From Entophlyctis helioformis (lineage: Eukaryota > Chytridiomycota > Chytridiomycetes > Chytridiales > Chytriomycetaceae), in assembly GCA_025526915.1 (NCBI GenBank), contig JAHLKH010000019.1, positions 124,001-188,000 of the forward strand: DNA of 64,000 nucleotides, written 5' to 3'. Below the pieces are notes generated by a model that saw only the letters and a program-made list of their open reading frames with translations, ran no database searches and was not told the DNA's origin. The position numbers and the translations under genes were made by a program. Position 1 is the stretch's first letter; the number at the start of each line of letters is the position of its first letter. Positions 44,201 to 56,231 of this stretch are shown one piece after another.

Positions 44201-47200
44201 CACGTGACGTTTGTGCGAGACTTTGCACTGGCCGTCTCGCTGTTCCAGGAGAAGACCGCTGGCGCCATTTCCATCAACGAGTCCATCACCAATCTCGTCG
44301 ACGAGCTTGCTGCGATCCCTTACGAGCAGGCGGCCTTTCAAAAGACCATGGCCGGCATCCAGAAGCTCATTGACCAGCTGAGTCTGGAGGCGTACTCCAA
44401 TCTCAACGTGTGGACGCAGCGGCTTGATTCGCGCATCGAGACGGTTCTGTTGCAGCGTCTGCGCGGCGCTGTCAAGGTATGGTCGTCGGGCCGCTTTCAC
44501 AACCCATCCAACACTGCGACTGGGTCGTCATCGCAGCAGCTCCAGTCTTCGATCAAGGGCAATGCTGGAGCGGCGTCGGCGGGATCTGCCAGCGAGGACC
44601 ATGAGGCATCGGGAGGAGTCAGCCACTTGCCGTCATCTCCGCCTGACTTGCTGCTGCACGAGCTGCGCATCCGCAACCAAGCAATCTTCCTGGATCCGCC
44701 CCTCGAGCATGCGCGCGCTGAGTGGATCCGCCAAATGCAGACGTGGCTCGGTATCGTGTGCCATCTTCCTCGTCTGCGCGTCTTTGAGATGGGGCTCATT
44801 GACCCACAGTCCAAGTCGCACGGCACCAGCAACGACTACACCAACCTCATCACCAAGCTGTCACCAGATGAGCTGTTTGCCGCGTACCAGATCATCGAGA
44901 CCATGTACGGCGAAGTCTCCGAGTACGTCAAAAAGTGGCTGCAGTACCAGTCGCTGTGGGATCTTGAGCCGCAGTTTGTGTTTGACACGCTCGGCAATGA
45001 TCTGGACCGCTGGGGCCGCACGCTTGTCGAGGTCAAGAAGGCGCGCTCAACATTCGACACGGCCACCACGTCCAAGGCCTTTGCGGCCATTGTGATTGAC
45101 TATGAGCTCATCCAGACCAAAGTCAATTCGCAGTACGACCTGTGGCAGCGCGATCTCCTGAACCGCTATGGCGCCAAGCTCGGCACCAGCATGCATGGTT
45201 TCCATGCCGAAATAGTCGCAGCGCGCACCGAGCTCGAGAGCAGCTCCATTGGCAACTCGACGCACGACATGGTGTCGTTTGTCATCTTTCTGCAGGACCT
45301 GCGCTCCAAGGAAGTCGCCTGGGCCCAGCAGGTAGTCACATACCAGCAGGGCCAGAAGATCCTGGAGCGCCAGCGGTTCCATTTCCCGTCCGACTGGCTG
45401 TACTATGACCAGATCAATGGCGACTGGAGCGCTCTGCTCGAGATCCTTGCTCGCAAGTCGCGCATCATCGACGAGCAGATTGGTGAGTCTCTCAACAACG
45501 TCTTTGCTGAGCCCATCTGATTGTTGGAGCCCCCATTGCCGAGGCCAATGCTGATAATTCCATTCATGTATACGTTGCAGGGCCTCTCCGCGAGCGTATC
45601 CGAGACCAGGACCAGATGACCGCCAGGAAGATGAAGGATCTGCTGACCGAGTGGGACCGCAGCAAGCCTGTCCAGGGCGAAATGCGTCCCAACTCTGCCA
45701 TTGCCATCCTGGAGTCGTTCGAGTCGCGCATCACGAGCTCCCGCAATGACTATTCGCTGCTCTGCCGCGCCAAGCTTGCTCTTGATGTCGACACGCCGTC
45801 CAAGGACACGCTGGAGCACGCCATGGAAGAGCTCAAGGACCTCAAGAGTGTCTGGACGTCGCTTTCCACCATCTGGAATGTGCTCGAAGAGATCCAGGAC
45901 ACCTTGTGGTTCAGCGATGCGTCCTGGGCCGTCCGCCAGCGTCTCGACATGCTCATCCAGCAGACCAAGGACATGCCCAACCGCATGCGTCAGTACGCTG
46001 CCTTTGAGTACACGCAGACGACCATCAAGGCGTTTGTGCAGACACACACACGCGTGGCGCGTCTCAAGTCGGATGCCTTGCGCGACCGTCACTGGAGCCG
46101 CCTGCTTTCCATTCTGGGTCTTGAGAACATCCCGCAGAGCAGTGTCACCGTTGGCCATCTGTGGAACTCGTCCAAGTTGCGCGAAAAGGAGAAGCAGGTC
46201 GAGGAAGTCGTTGCCGTTGCGCAAGGCGAGATGGCGCTGGAAGAGTACCTCAAGCAGATCAAGGCGACCTGGAACACCTATTCGCTCGAGTTCACCAACT
46301 ACCAGAACAAGTGCCGTCTTGTCAAGGGCTGGGACGAGTTGTTCACCAAGTCCGAAGACCATCTCGCAGCCCTCGCAGCCATGCGCACCTCGCCGCACTT
46401 TAAAATCTTTGAGGAGGACGCCACGGGCATGGACGACAAGCTCACGCGTCTCCATATTCTGCTTGAGCTGTGGATTGTCGTGCAGCGGCAGTGGGTGTAC
46501 CTCGAGGGCATCTTCTCGGGCAACCAGGACATCCGCCAGATCCTGCCTACCGAGAGCAACCGGTTCGTGTCCATCGATGGCGAGTTCCTCAACATGCTGC
46601 GCAAGGTGTACAAGTCGCCGCTGGTCATGGACGTCATTGCCATTCCCAACATCCAGAAATCCATGGAACGACTTGCGGACCAGCTCAACGGCATCCAAAA
46701 GTCGCTTGGCGAGTACCTCGAGAAGGAACGGTCCAAGTTCCCGCGCTTCTATTTTGTGGGCGACGAGGATCTTCTCGAGATCCTTGGCAACTCCAAGGAC
46801 ATTACGCGCGTACAGCCGCACCTGCGCAAGATGTTTGCTGGCATCCACTCGGTTGTCGTGGCGTCTCCTGGCTCTGACGCAGCCACAGGCACCATCGAGA
46901 TACGCGGCGTGGCGTCCAAGGAGGGCGAGACGGTCGCGTTCAAGCGGCCAGTGGTCATCACGCCAACGATGCGCGTGCACGAGTGGCTTGCCGATGGTCG
47001 AGACAGAGACCCGTGCCACGCTCGCTCAGTGTGTGGGCGAGTCGTGCACCTCGGACGCATCCAACTACCTGTCGACGCCCGTCTCGCTTGGTGTGCTGAG
47101 CGACTGGATCGACTTGTACCCGGCGCAGGTGCTGCTGCTGACTGCGCAGGTCAAGTGGACATCGCTTGTCGAAGAAGCACTGTCCAAGAAGGCTGCGTCT

Positions 47201-50200
47201 GCTTCATTCGACACGCTGCGCGCTCTGCTCGGCATGGTGGACGCTTGCATCGGCCTCCTTGCGCAGCTGGTTCTCACTGACCTGAGCGTCATCCGCCGCA
47301 AAAAGTGCGAGGGGCTTATCACGGAGCTCGTGCACCAGCGCGACGTCATTCGCCAGCTCCTCGGCAACTTTGGCGGCAAGTCGCCAAAGAGCGCTGGCGA
47401 CAATGTGACTGGCGCACAGGACTTTGCCTGGCTGTCGCAGATGCGCTTCTACTTTGATGCCAAGGCGTTGGGTCCGCTGCAGGCGCTCCAAGTCCGCATT
47501 GCCAACGCGTCCTTTTACTACGGATTCGAGTTCCTGGACTCGGCGGACCGACTTGTGCAGACGCCGCTTACGGATCGCTGCTACTTGACGCTCGCGCAGG
47601 CGCTCGACAGCCGTCTGGGCGGCAGTCCATTTGGCCCTGCCGGCACAGGCAAGACCGAGAGTGTCAAGGCCATGGGTGCCCAGCTTGGCCGGCTCGTGCT
47701 CGTCTTCTGCTGCGATGAAAACTTTGACTTTCAGTCCATGGGCCGCATCTTCACGGGTCTCTGCCAGGTCGGCGCGTGGGGCTGCTTTGACGAGTTCAAC
47801 CGTCTCGACGAACGCATCCTCTCGGCCGTGTCGCAGCAAATCCAGTCCATCCAGCTTGGTCTCAAGGCACAGACGGAGATTGAGCTTGTCGGCAAGGCGC
47901 TCACGGTGCATCGCGACACGGGCGTGTTTATCACGCTCAACCCTGGCTATGCGGGCCGCTCGAACCTCCCCGACAACCTGCGCAAGCTGTTCCGCAGCGT
48001 GGCCATGACCGTGCCCGACCGGCTGCTGATTGCGCAGGTTATGCTCTTCTCGCAAGGGTTCCGTCACGCCGAAGTGCTTGCCTCCAAGGCCATTCCGTTC
48101 TTTGATATCTGCAAGGAGCAGCTGTCGGCCAAGACGCATTACGACTTTGGCCTGCGTGCCCTCAAGAGCGTGCTTGTGAGTGCGGGCAACCTCCAGCGCA
48201 GCCGGCTGCTTGCACTTGGCGATCCTGCGTCTCGCGATGCGTCTGCCAGTGACGCCAAGTCGCAGTCAGCCGACGCCGACGCCGAGGGCCGAAGCGCGTC
48301 GTGAGCAGGCGGTGCTTGTGCAGAGTATCCAGGAGACGGTGTTCCCCAAGCTCGTCAAAGCCGACGAGATCCTGGCAGCCAGCATCCTGCAGGACGTGTT
48401 CCCTGGCATCCAAGGTCCGACGCCGCGCTCTCCAGGCTGCGGTCCGAGATCCTTGCTGTCTGCGAGCGCCAGCAGCTCGTCGCCTCTGGCCCATGGATGG
48501 AAAAGGTTGTGCAGCTGTACAACATCCAGAACATCCACCACGGTGTCATGGTGGTCGGGCCGTCTGGATCCGGCAAGACGCTTGTGCGCAAGGTGCTATT
48601 TGAGGCTCTGGAGCGCGTCGACGCGATTGACGGCCAGGTGTACATCATCGAACCAAAGTCGACCAACAAGGACAAGCTGTACGGATACCTGGACGCCACG
48701 ACGCGCGAGTGGACCGACGGCGTGTTTACGCACATCCTGCGCAAGATCATTGACGACGTGCGCGGTGAGAGTGCGCGGCGCCATTGGATCGTGTTTGACG
48801 GCGACGTGGATCCCGAGTGGGTCGAGAACCTCAACTCTGTTCTGGACGACAACAAGATGCTCACGCTGCCCAACGGCGAGCGGCTGCGGCTGCCGCCCAA
48901 TGTGCGCATCCTGTTCGAGGTGGAGAATCTGGACCAGGCGACACCCGCAACCATCAGTCGATGTGGCATGGTTGGTTCTCTGAAGATCTGGTCACGTCGC
49001 AGATGCTCGCTGATCGGTACATCAACCGCATGCGGTCTGTGCCACTGGATGACGAATCGCGCCAGGGACAGCTGCAGCAGTTCCACCAACAGCAGCAACA
49101 GCAGCAACAGCAGCAACAGCAGGGTGGCAGTGACCGCGACTCGACTGCATCGCCTGACATGTCTGCCCGTCTTGGTGGGTTTGCAGAGGTCACTCTTGCA
49201 CAGCGCCAGATTGCCGATCTCCTCGAGCCGCTGTTCAAGGCCGGCGGCGTTCTGGATCTGGCCCTCGACCATGCTCTCACGCTAGACCATGTCATGGAGA
49301 TCACCAAGGTGCAGACACTCAGCAACCTGTTTGCACTCTTGGACGCGTCGACCAAGACAGTGCTGCGGTACAACTCGACCCACCCCGACTTCCCGCTGTC
49401 GCACGATCAGCTCGAGAACTACATCCTCAAGAGCTTTTACATTCACCTTGTGTGGAGTCTGGCTGGCGACGCTGCCCACGACGCGCGTGCAATCTGGCCG
49501 ACTTTGTCAGCAAGCAGTCGACCATGCCGCTGCCCAGCCGCGGCGACTCTGTGCTCGACTTTGATGTTGACATTGTCAGCGGCTCGTGGATGCCGTGGTC
49601 GGTCGCCGTGCCGCAGATCGACATTGATCCCTTGCATCTGTCGACAGATGTTGTCGTGCCCACAGTCGACACTGTCCGCCACGAGAAGATGCTGCTTGCC
49701 TGGCTCTCTGAGCACCGGTCGGTCGTGCTCTGCGGTCCGCCCGGCTCGGGCAAGACCATGACGCTGCTCTTTGCGCTGCGCAAGATGGCCGAGATCGACG
49801 TTGTGCCGCTCAACTTTTCGAGCGAGACAACGCCAGAGATGGTGCTCCGTGTGCTGGAGCTCAACTGCGAGTACCGCAAGACGTCCAGCTCGCTCATTCT
49901 GTCGCCCAAGGACCCCGATCGCTGGCTCGTGCTCTTCTGTGACGAGATCAACCTGCCGCGCCAGGACAAGTACGGCACGCAGCGTGTCATCTCGTTCATG
50001 CGCCAGGTCATCGAGCACGGCGGGTTCTGGCGGTCCGACCGGTCGTGGGTCGTTGTCCAGCGCGTCCAGTTTGTTGGTGCCTGCAACCCGCCCACGGATC
50101 CTGGCCGCATTCCGCTCACCCGGCGGTTCCTGCGGCACGCGCCTGTCGTGTTTGTCGACTATCCCGGCCAGGAGTCGCTCATGACCATCTATGGCACGTT

Positions 50201-53200
50201 TGCGCGCGCGTGTCTCAAGGTGCACCCGCACCTTCGTGGATACGCCGAGGCACTCACCGGTGCCATGGTCGACTTCTTTGTGAGCACCAAGCGCCGCTTC
50301 ACGCCAGACATACAGCCGCACTACATCTACTCGCCGCGCGAGCTCACGCGGTGGATCCGCGGTATCTTTGAGATCATCTCGCAGGTGGACTTTGTCGCTG
50401 TGGACTCTCTGGTCCGCACGTGGGCCCACGAGGGCCTCCGGCTGTACCAGGACCGTCTCGTAGACGAGGACGAGCGTGCCTGGACCGACGCGGAACTGGA
50501 CGCCGTTGCAGAGCGCCATTTCCCTGGCATCTCGCTTGACACGTGTCTGCGGCGGCCCATCCTCTACTCCAACTTCTTGTCCAAGAACTACGTGTCGGTG
50601 GACCGCGATGAGCTGCGCGACTTTGTCAAGGCGCGGCTCCAGGTGTTTTACGAGGAGGAGCTCGACATTCCGCTGGTGCTGTTTGACAAGGCGCTGGACC
50701 ATATCCTGCGCATTGACCGTGTGCTGAGACAGCCGCAGGGCCACATGCTCATGATTGGATTATCTGGCTCAGGCAAGACGACGCTCACGCGGTTTGTCGC
50801 GTGGATCAACGGCATCACGGTGTTCCAGGCCAACATGCACAACCGCTACACGGCATCGGACTTTGACGACGACCTCCGCACGATCCTGCGGCGGTCCGGC
50901 TGCAAGGGCGAGAAGATTTGCTTTATTCTCGACGACGGCAACGTGCGCGACTCGGCGTTCCTGGAGCGCATGAACACGCTGCTCGCCAATGCCGAGGTGC
51001 CGGGGCTCTTTGACGGCGACGAGTTTACGTCGCTGATGTCTGCGTGCAAGGAGGCGTCGTTGCGCGATGGGCAGACGCTCGAGTCCCACGACGAGCTGTA
51101 CACGTGGTTCCGACGCCAGATCCAGCGCAACCTCCATGTCGTGTTCACGATGAACCCGCCTGGGGGCGAGCTTGCCAACAAGGCTGCCACGTCGCCTGCG
51201 CTCTTTAACCGGTGTGTGCTCGACTGGTACGGCGACTGGGACCTGCAGGCGCTGTTCCAGGTCGGCCAAGAGTTTACCCACACGCTTGATCTGGACGACT
51301 ACGGGTTCGTTGCGCCGGCCAAGCACATCCCCGTGCTTCGCGACCTCGAGTACCCGCTGTCGTTCCGGTCGACGGTCCTGGATGTGTTTGTGTACGTGCA
51401 CCAGTCTGTGCACCGCCTCAATGAGCGGCTCCGACTTCGCCAAGGTGCCGTCATCTACGTCACGCCGCGCCAGTACCTTGACTTTGTTGCCAGCTTTGTG
51501 AACACGTACCGCGAGAAGCGGTTCCAGCTGGAGGAGCGGCAGCGGCATCTGATTGTTGGTCTGGATCGTCTGCGCGACACGGTGGTGCAGGTCGAGCAGC
51601 TGCGGTCGTCGCTTGCGACCAAGCGGTTTGAGCTCGAGAAGAAGACCGAGCAGGCCAACGAGAAGCTGGAGAAGATGATCGAGGACCAGCAAGAGGCCGA
51701 GAGCAAGCGCACGGCGTCGATGCATATCCAGACAGCGCTGTCCCAGCAGAACCTGGAGATTGAGGAGCGGCGCAAGGTGGTGGTTGCGGATCTCAAGCAG
51801 GCCGAGCCGGCCGTGCTTGAGGCACAACAGAGCGTCAGCAACATCAAGAAGCAGCACCTGACCGAGATCCGTGCCATGGGCAACCCACCGTCGGCAGTCA
51901 AGATGGCAGTCGAGTCTGTGTGCATCCTGCTTGGCCACAAGGTGGACTCGTGGAAGACGGTGCAGGCGGTGCTCCGCCGCGACGACTTTATTGCCAACAT
52001 TGTCAACTACGACACCAGCAAGCTGTCGCGGCGTGTGCGCGACGAGATTGCCGCAACGTACCTGGGCGACTCCAACTTTACGTACGAGGTCGTCAACCGC
52101 GCGTCCAAGGCCTGCGGCCCGCTTGTGCAGTGGGTCATTGCTCAGGTGGCGTATGCAGACATTCTGGAGCGTGTGGGGCCGCTGCGCGAGGAAGTGCGCC
52201 AGCTCGAGACGTCTGCGCAGGAGACGTCCAACAAGGCCGTGCAGATCAACCAGATGATCAGGGATCTCGAAGAGAGCATTGGCGTGTACAAGGACGAGTA
52301 TGCCGTGCTCATTAGCGAGACGCAGACGCTCAAGCGCGAGATGGAGCTTGTCAAGGACCGCGTCGACCGCAGCGTGCGTGTGCTGGACAACCTGTCGTCC
52401 GAGCGAGTGCGGTGGGAAGAGTCGCGCGAGTCGTTTGGCCTGCAGATGGAGACGCTGGTGGGCGACGTGCTGCTCGCGTCGGCGTTCCTGGCATACGCGG
52501 GATACTACGACCAGAAGGACCGCCGGCACCTGCTCACCGCGTGGAAGGCGTATCTGGACTCTGCGGGCGTGCGCTGCAACACGAGCCTGTCGCTGCCCGA
52601 GTACCTCACACGACCGAAGAGCGGTCTGGGTGGCTCGCCAACTCGCTGCCGTCCGACAACCTGTGTCTGGAAAACGCCGTCACGCTCAAGCGGTGCCAGC
52701 GGTACCCGCTCGTCATCGACCCGTCTGGCCAGGCGCTTGCGTTCCTGGCCAAGGAGTACCGCACGCGCAACATCACCGTCACGAGCTTCCGCGACAACGC
52801 GTTCCTCAAGACGGTCGAGAGTGCACTGCGCTTTGGCAACCCGGTGCTCATCCAGGACGTGGAGGACTTTGATCCGGTCATCAACTCGATCCTCAACAAG
52901 GAGCTGCGCCGGTCCGGCGGCCGCACGCTCTGCCGCCTGGGCAACAAGGAGATTGACTTTTCGCCGTCGTTCACCATGTTCCTGTCGACACGCAACCCCG
53001 CGCTCGCCTTCTCGCCCGACATCTCGAGCCGCGTGACGTTTGTCAACTTTACGGTCACGCCGGCGTCGCTCCAGCTGCAGTGTCTCGACCATCTCTTGAA
53101 GGCCGAGCGGCCGGACGTGGACGCCAAGCGGCAAGACCTTGTCCGCATGCAAGGCGAGTTCCAGCTGCGGCTGCACCATCTCGAAAAGGCGCTCCTGTCT

Positions 53201-56035
53201 GCGCTCAACGAGTCCAAGGGCAACATCCTGGACGACGACCATGTCATTAGCACGCTCGAGGTGCTCAAGCAGGAGGCGTCCGAGATCACGGCCAAGGCGC
53301 TCGAGACGACCACCTCAAGCACGACGTGGACGCGGTCACGTCGCTGTACACGCCGCTCGCCGACTCGTGCTCGTCCATCTACTTTGCCATGGAGCAGCTC
53401 AGCTCGCTGGCGCCGCTCTACCAGTTCTCGCTCGACTTTTTCTTTGAGATCTTTGACCGCGTCATCAAGGCCAACCCCAACCTCGCGCGCGAGACCAACA
53501 AGGCGGTGCGGCTCGAGATCCTCGAGTCGGACATGTTCAAAACGGCGTTCCAGCGGGTGTCGCGGTCGCTGCGCCAAGACGATATCCTCGTGTTTGGTGT
53601 GCTCATTGCGCAGATCAAGCTGCGCGACACGCCTGCTGAGCCCCTGAGCAGGATGTCGAGTTTCTGCTGGGCGGCGGCGACGGGCTGCGTGGCGTCGAAG
53701 GATCGCCCACCGAGGCTGTTCTGGGCAAGGATGCCGCGCGCCGGCTGTCTGAGCTGTACCGGCTCCGCGCGTTTGGCGGGCTCCAAGACGCTGTGCTCGC
53801 AGACGCGGACACGTGGCAGTCGCTGCTCGCGGATCCGCGGCCGGAAGAAAAGATGCCCGTGTGCTGGAAGAGCCTGCACAACGGGTCCGAGCCGGCCGTG
53901 GCGGCGTTCTACCGGCTGCTGGTCATCAAGTGCCTGCGGCCCGACCGCATCCTTGAGGCGCTGGGCCTGTTCATCCAGGTCGTGTTTGCCGGAGCGTTCC
54001 CGACGTTCTCGACCGACGACAAGCTTGCACGCGTGATCGAGGAGACGCGCGGCGTGGTACCCATCATCCTGTGCTCGGACCCTGGCTACGACACCGGCTC
54101 CCGTGTCGAGGCGCTTGCCGAACAGAACAGCCAGAAGCTCGTGTCTGTGGCCCTGGGCTCGGCAGAAGGGTTCCAGCAGGCCGACTCGGCAATCGGTGCT
54201 GCCCTGCGCACCGGCACGTGGGTGCTCCTCAAGAACGCGCACCTGTCGTTGTCGTGGCTGTCGCAGCTCGAGAAGCGTCTGCGCGCCATCAAGCCCAATG
54301 CCTCTGCTGGGGTTGGAAGCGGCGGTGCTGGTGGCCAGGCGAATGCGGGCGGCACGACGACCCTCAGACTGTTCCTGACGCTCGAGATCTCAGCCAACCT
54401 GCCCGTGAACCTGCTGCGTCTGTCGCGCAACCTCGTGTTTGAGCCGCCTGCAGGTATCAAGGCCAGCATGACCGAATCGCTCGGCAGCATCCCGCGATCG
54501 CTTGCCACGACCGGCCGCTCGAAAAGACGCGGCTGCTCTTCATGCTGGCGTGGCTCCACGCGCTCATTCTCGAGCGGCTGCGGTACCTCCCTGTCGGCTG
54601 GACCAAGTCGTACGACTTTAACGACTCGGACTTTGACATGGCCGCGCACCTCATCCACGTCTGGCTTGTGCAAGTCTCTGGCGGCCGCGCCAACGTGCCT
54701 GCAGCGTCGATCCCATGGTCAGCGCTGCGCGCGCTGATCTCGCAGTCGGTGTACGGCGGCAAGATTGACGTTGTGGGCGACCAGCAGACGCTCGATGTGC
54801 TCGTCGCCGAGACGTTTACGCCGGCAGTCTTTGAGCGGGATTTCGCGCTCGTGAACACGCTCGCCACAGACGGCGAGGGCGGCGACCGGGTCGTGGCGCC
54901 AGAGGGCATCCGCGTCGAGCAGTTTGTCCAGTGGGTCGAGACGCTCAAGGACACGCTGCCGCCGTCGTGGATCGGCCTGCCCGCGCAGTCGGACCTGCTG
55001 CTCAAGCAGACCAAGGCGGGTGCGCTGCTGGGCAAGCTGCGGCGCATCCGCGAGCGGCTGGATGATGCCCAGGAGGCGGCCGATGTCGCCAAGGCGGGCC
55101 GCTCCAACTGGATGGGCATGCTGCGCGAGTCTGTCGACAAGTGGCTGGCTTCTCTTCCCGAGGTGCGTGTCTGGTCTACGTGTCTGCGTGTCTGCGTGTC
55201 TGCGTGTCTGCGTGTCTCGTGTCTGCGTGTCTGCGTGTGTGGGCTTGCTGCTGACAACTCTTGCCATGCATGGACGCGACGACAGACTGTGCCGCCCATG
55301 GCAGCCGACGACACGGACCCGCTGCTCCGGTTCTTCCAGGCCGAGCGCACAACACGGTGCACCTGCTCACCACGATCCGCGCGGAGCTCCACGGCCTGCT
55401 GCGCATCATGGCGGGCGACGAGCAGCACACCAACACGACGCGGTCGCTGCTCTCTGTGCTGCGGCGTGGCGACGTGCCGCGCCACTGGGCCGCCCACACG
55501 GTGCCGGCCGCCTTCTCGACCAACCAGTTCATCGACGATCTGGGCAAGCGTCTCGGCCAGATGGCCGCATCGCGGCAACCGGCGGCCGGTCGGACGTGTG
55601 GCTCGGCGGGCTGTTCTTCCCCGAGGCGTACATCACCGCCACGCGGCAGTCGGCGGCCAAGACCACGGGCGTCTCGCTCGAGAGCCTTGAGCTGACGATC
55701 CGTCTGTCGTCGTCGTCACAGACGTCGCCATCATCGCAGCCGGCGGGCCACGCGTTTGCCATCTCGGGCCTCAAGCTCGAGGGTGCGCGCTGGGCCGCCG
55801 ATGCTGGCCGCCTCGACCTCGTGCCTGACCTTGTTCGAGCGCCTTGCCCACGCTCCAGCTGGTGTGGACCAACACGGCCGGCACGCCCACCACAGCCTCG
55901 GCATCAACGTCGGCATCGGTCTCGGTCCCCGTGTACCTCAACTCGGACCGCCGGCAGATCCTGTTCCATGTGTCGGTGCCCGACGACCGCTCGTCGCTCA
56001 TCACCAAACGCGGTGTTGCCATGACAGCGCTCTGA
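41297..56035 (+). CDS. DYNC1H1: Cytoplasmic dynein 1 heavy chain
   Basis: Minus-end-directed microtubule motor, about 4,800 residues. Exons are 41297-42047, 42171-45482, 45581-55162 and 55286-56035. Order: a low-complexity N-terminus with a Gln run, the tail (DHC_N1) through 45480, linker, then AAA1 [12 protein letters not shown] (about 47635), AAA2 [12 protein letters not shown] (48552), AAA3 [11 protein letters not shown] (49735), AAA4 [13 protein letters not shown] (50758), the stalk coiled coil around 51500-52400, and the AAA5-6/C-terminal domain. [24 protein letters not shown] and [15 protein letters not shown] are signatures of cytoplasmic rather than axonemal chains. Frame changes without introns occur near 46990, 48290, 48420, 48970, 49485, 52615, 53310, 53640, 54505, 55345, 55580 and 55850; ten of these twelve are -1. 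Domains are continuous across each break, which argues against decay. A poly-Gln insert sits between AAA2 and AAA3 (49087-49122). Confidence 0.95.
49087..49122. repeat. Poly-glutamine (CAG/CAA) tract in the dynein motor domain
   Basis: A cagcagcaa-type run encodes about 12 glutamines between the AAA2 and AAA3 modules of the dynein heavy chain (after [11 protein letters not shown]). The run is imperfect, mixing CAG and CAA. It lies in coding sequence on the plus strand. Confidence 0.85.
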
Positions 56036-56231
56036 GCTCCTCTCCCACTCCCCTTCTCCCTCTCTTCTGCTGCTTCTTTCACACTCTCACTTCTTGCTTA
56101 AATACACGGCAATATGGCAGGGGTCGCTGGTGTATTGGCTCGTTGGTTGGTTGGTGTCTGGCGATGCGGCCTGGGATTCCACTCGCCGACAATCCAACAA
56201 CGCCACGGCCGTGTGCAGAATGCGTGCCAGA

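Noticed and set aside
42098..44500. An 800-codon open frame on the minus strand, antisense to dynein
   Set aside because: It mirrors the dynein exon codon by codon in GC-rich sequence. It is rich in Leu/Val/Asp from reversed third-position GC, has no domain, and the plus-strand protein is strongly conserved.
46990..55850. Programmed ribosomal frameshifting to explain the frame changes
   Set aside because: Twelve sites in one gene and similar sites in many unrelated genes, without a shared slippery heptamer that I can see, make sequence error far more likely.
41297..56035. Dynein gene as an axonemal heavy chain
   Set aside because: Motifs in the AAA5-6 region ([41 protein letters not shown]) match cytoplasmic dynein 1 and not axonemal types.
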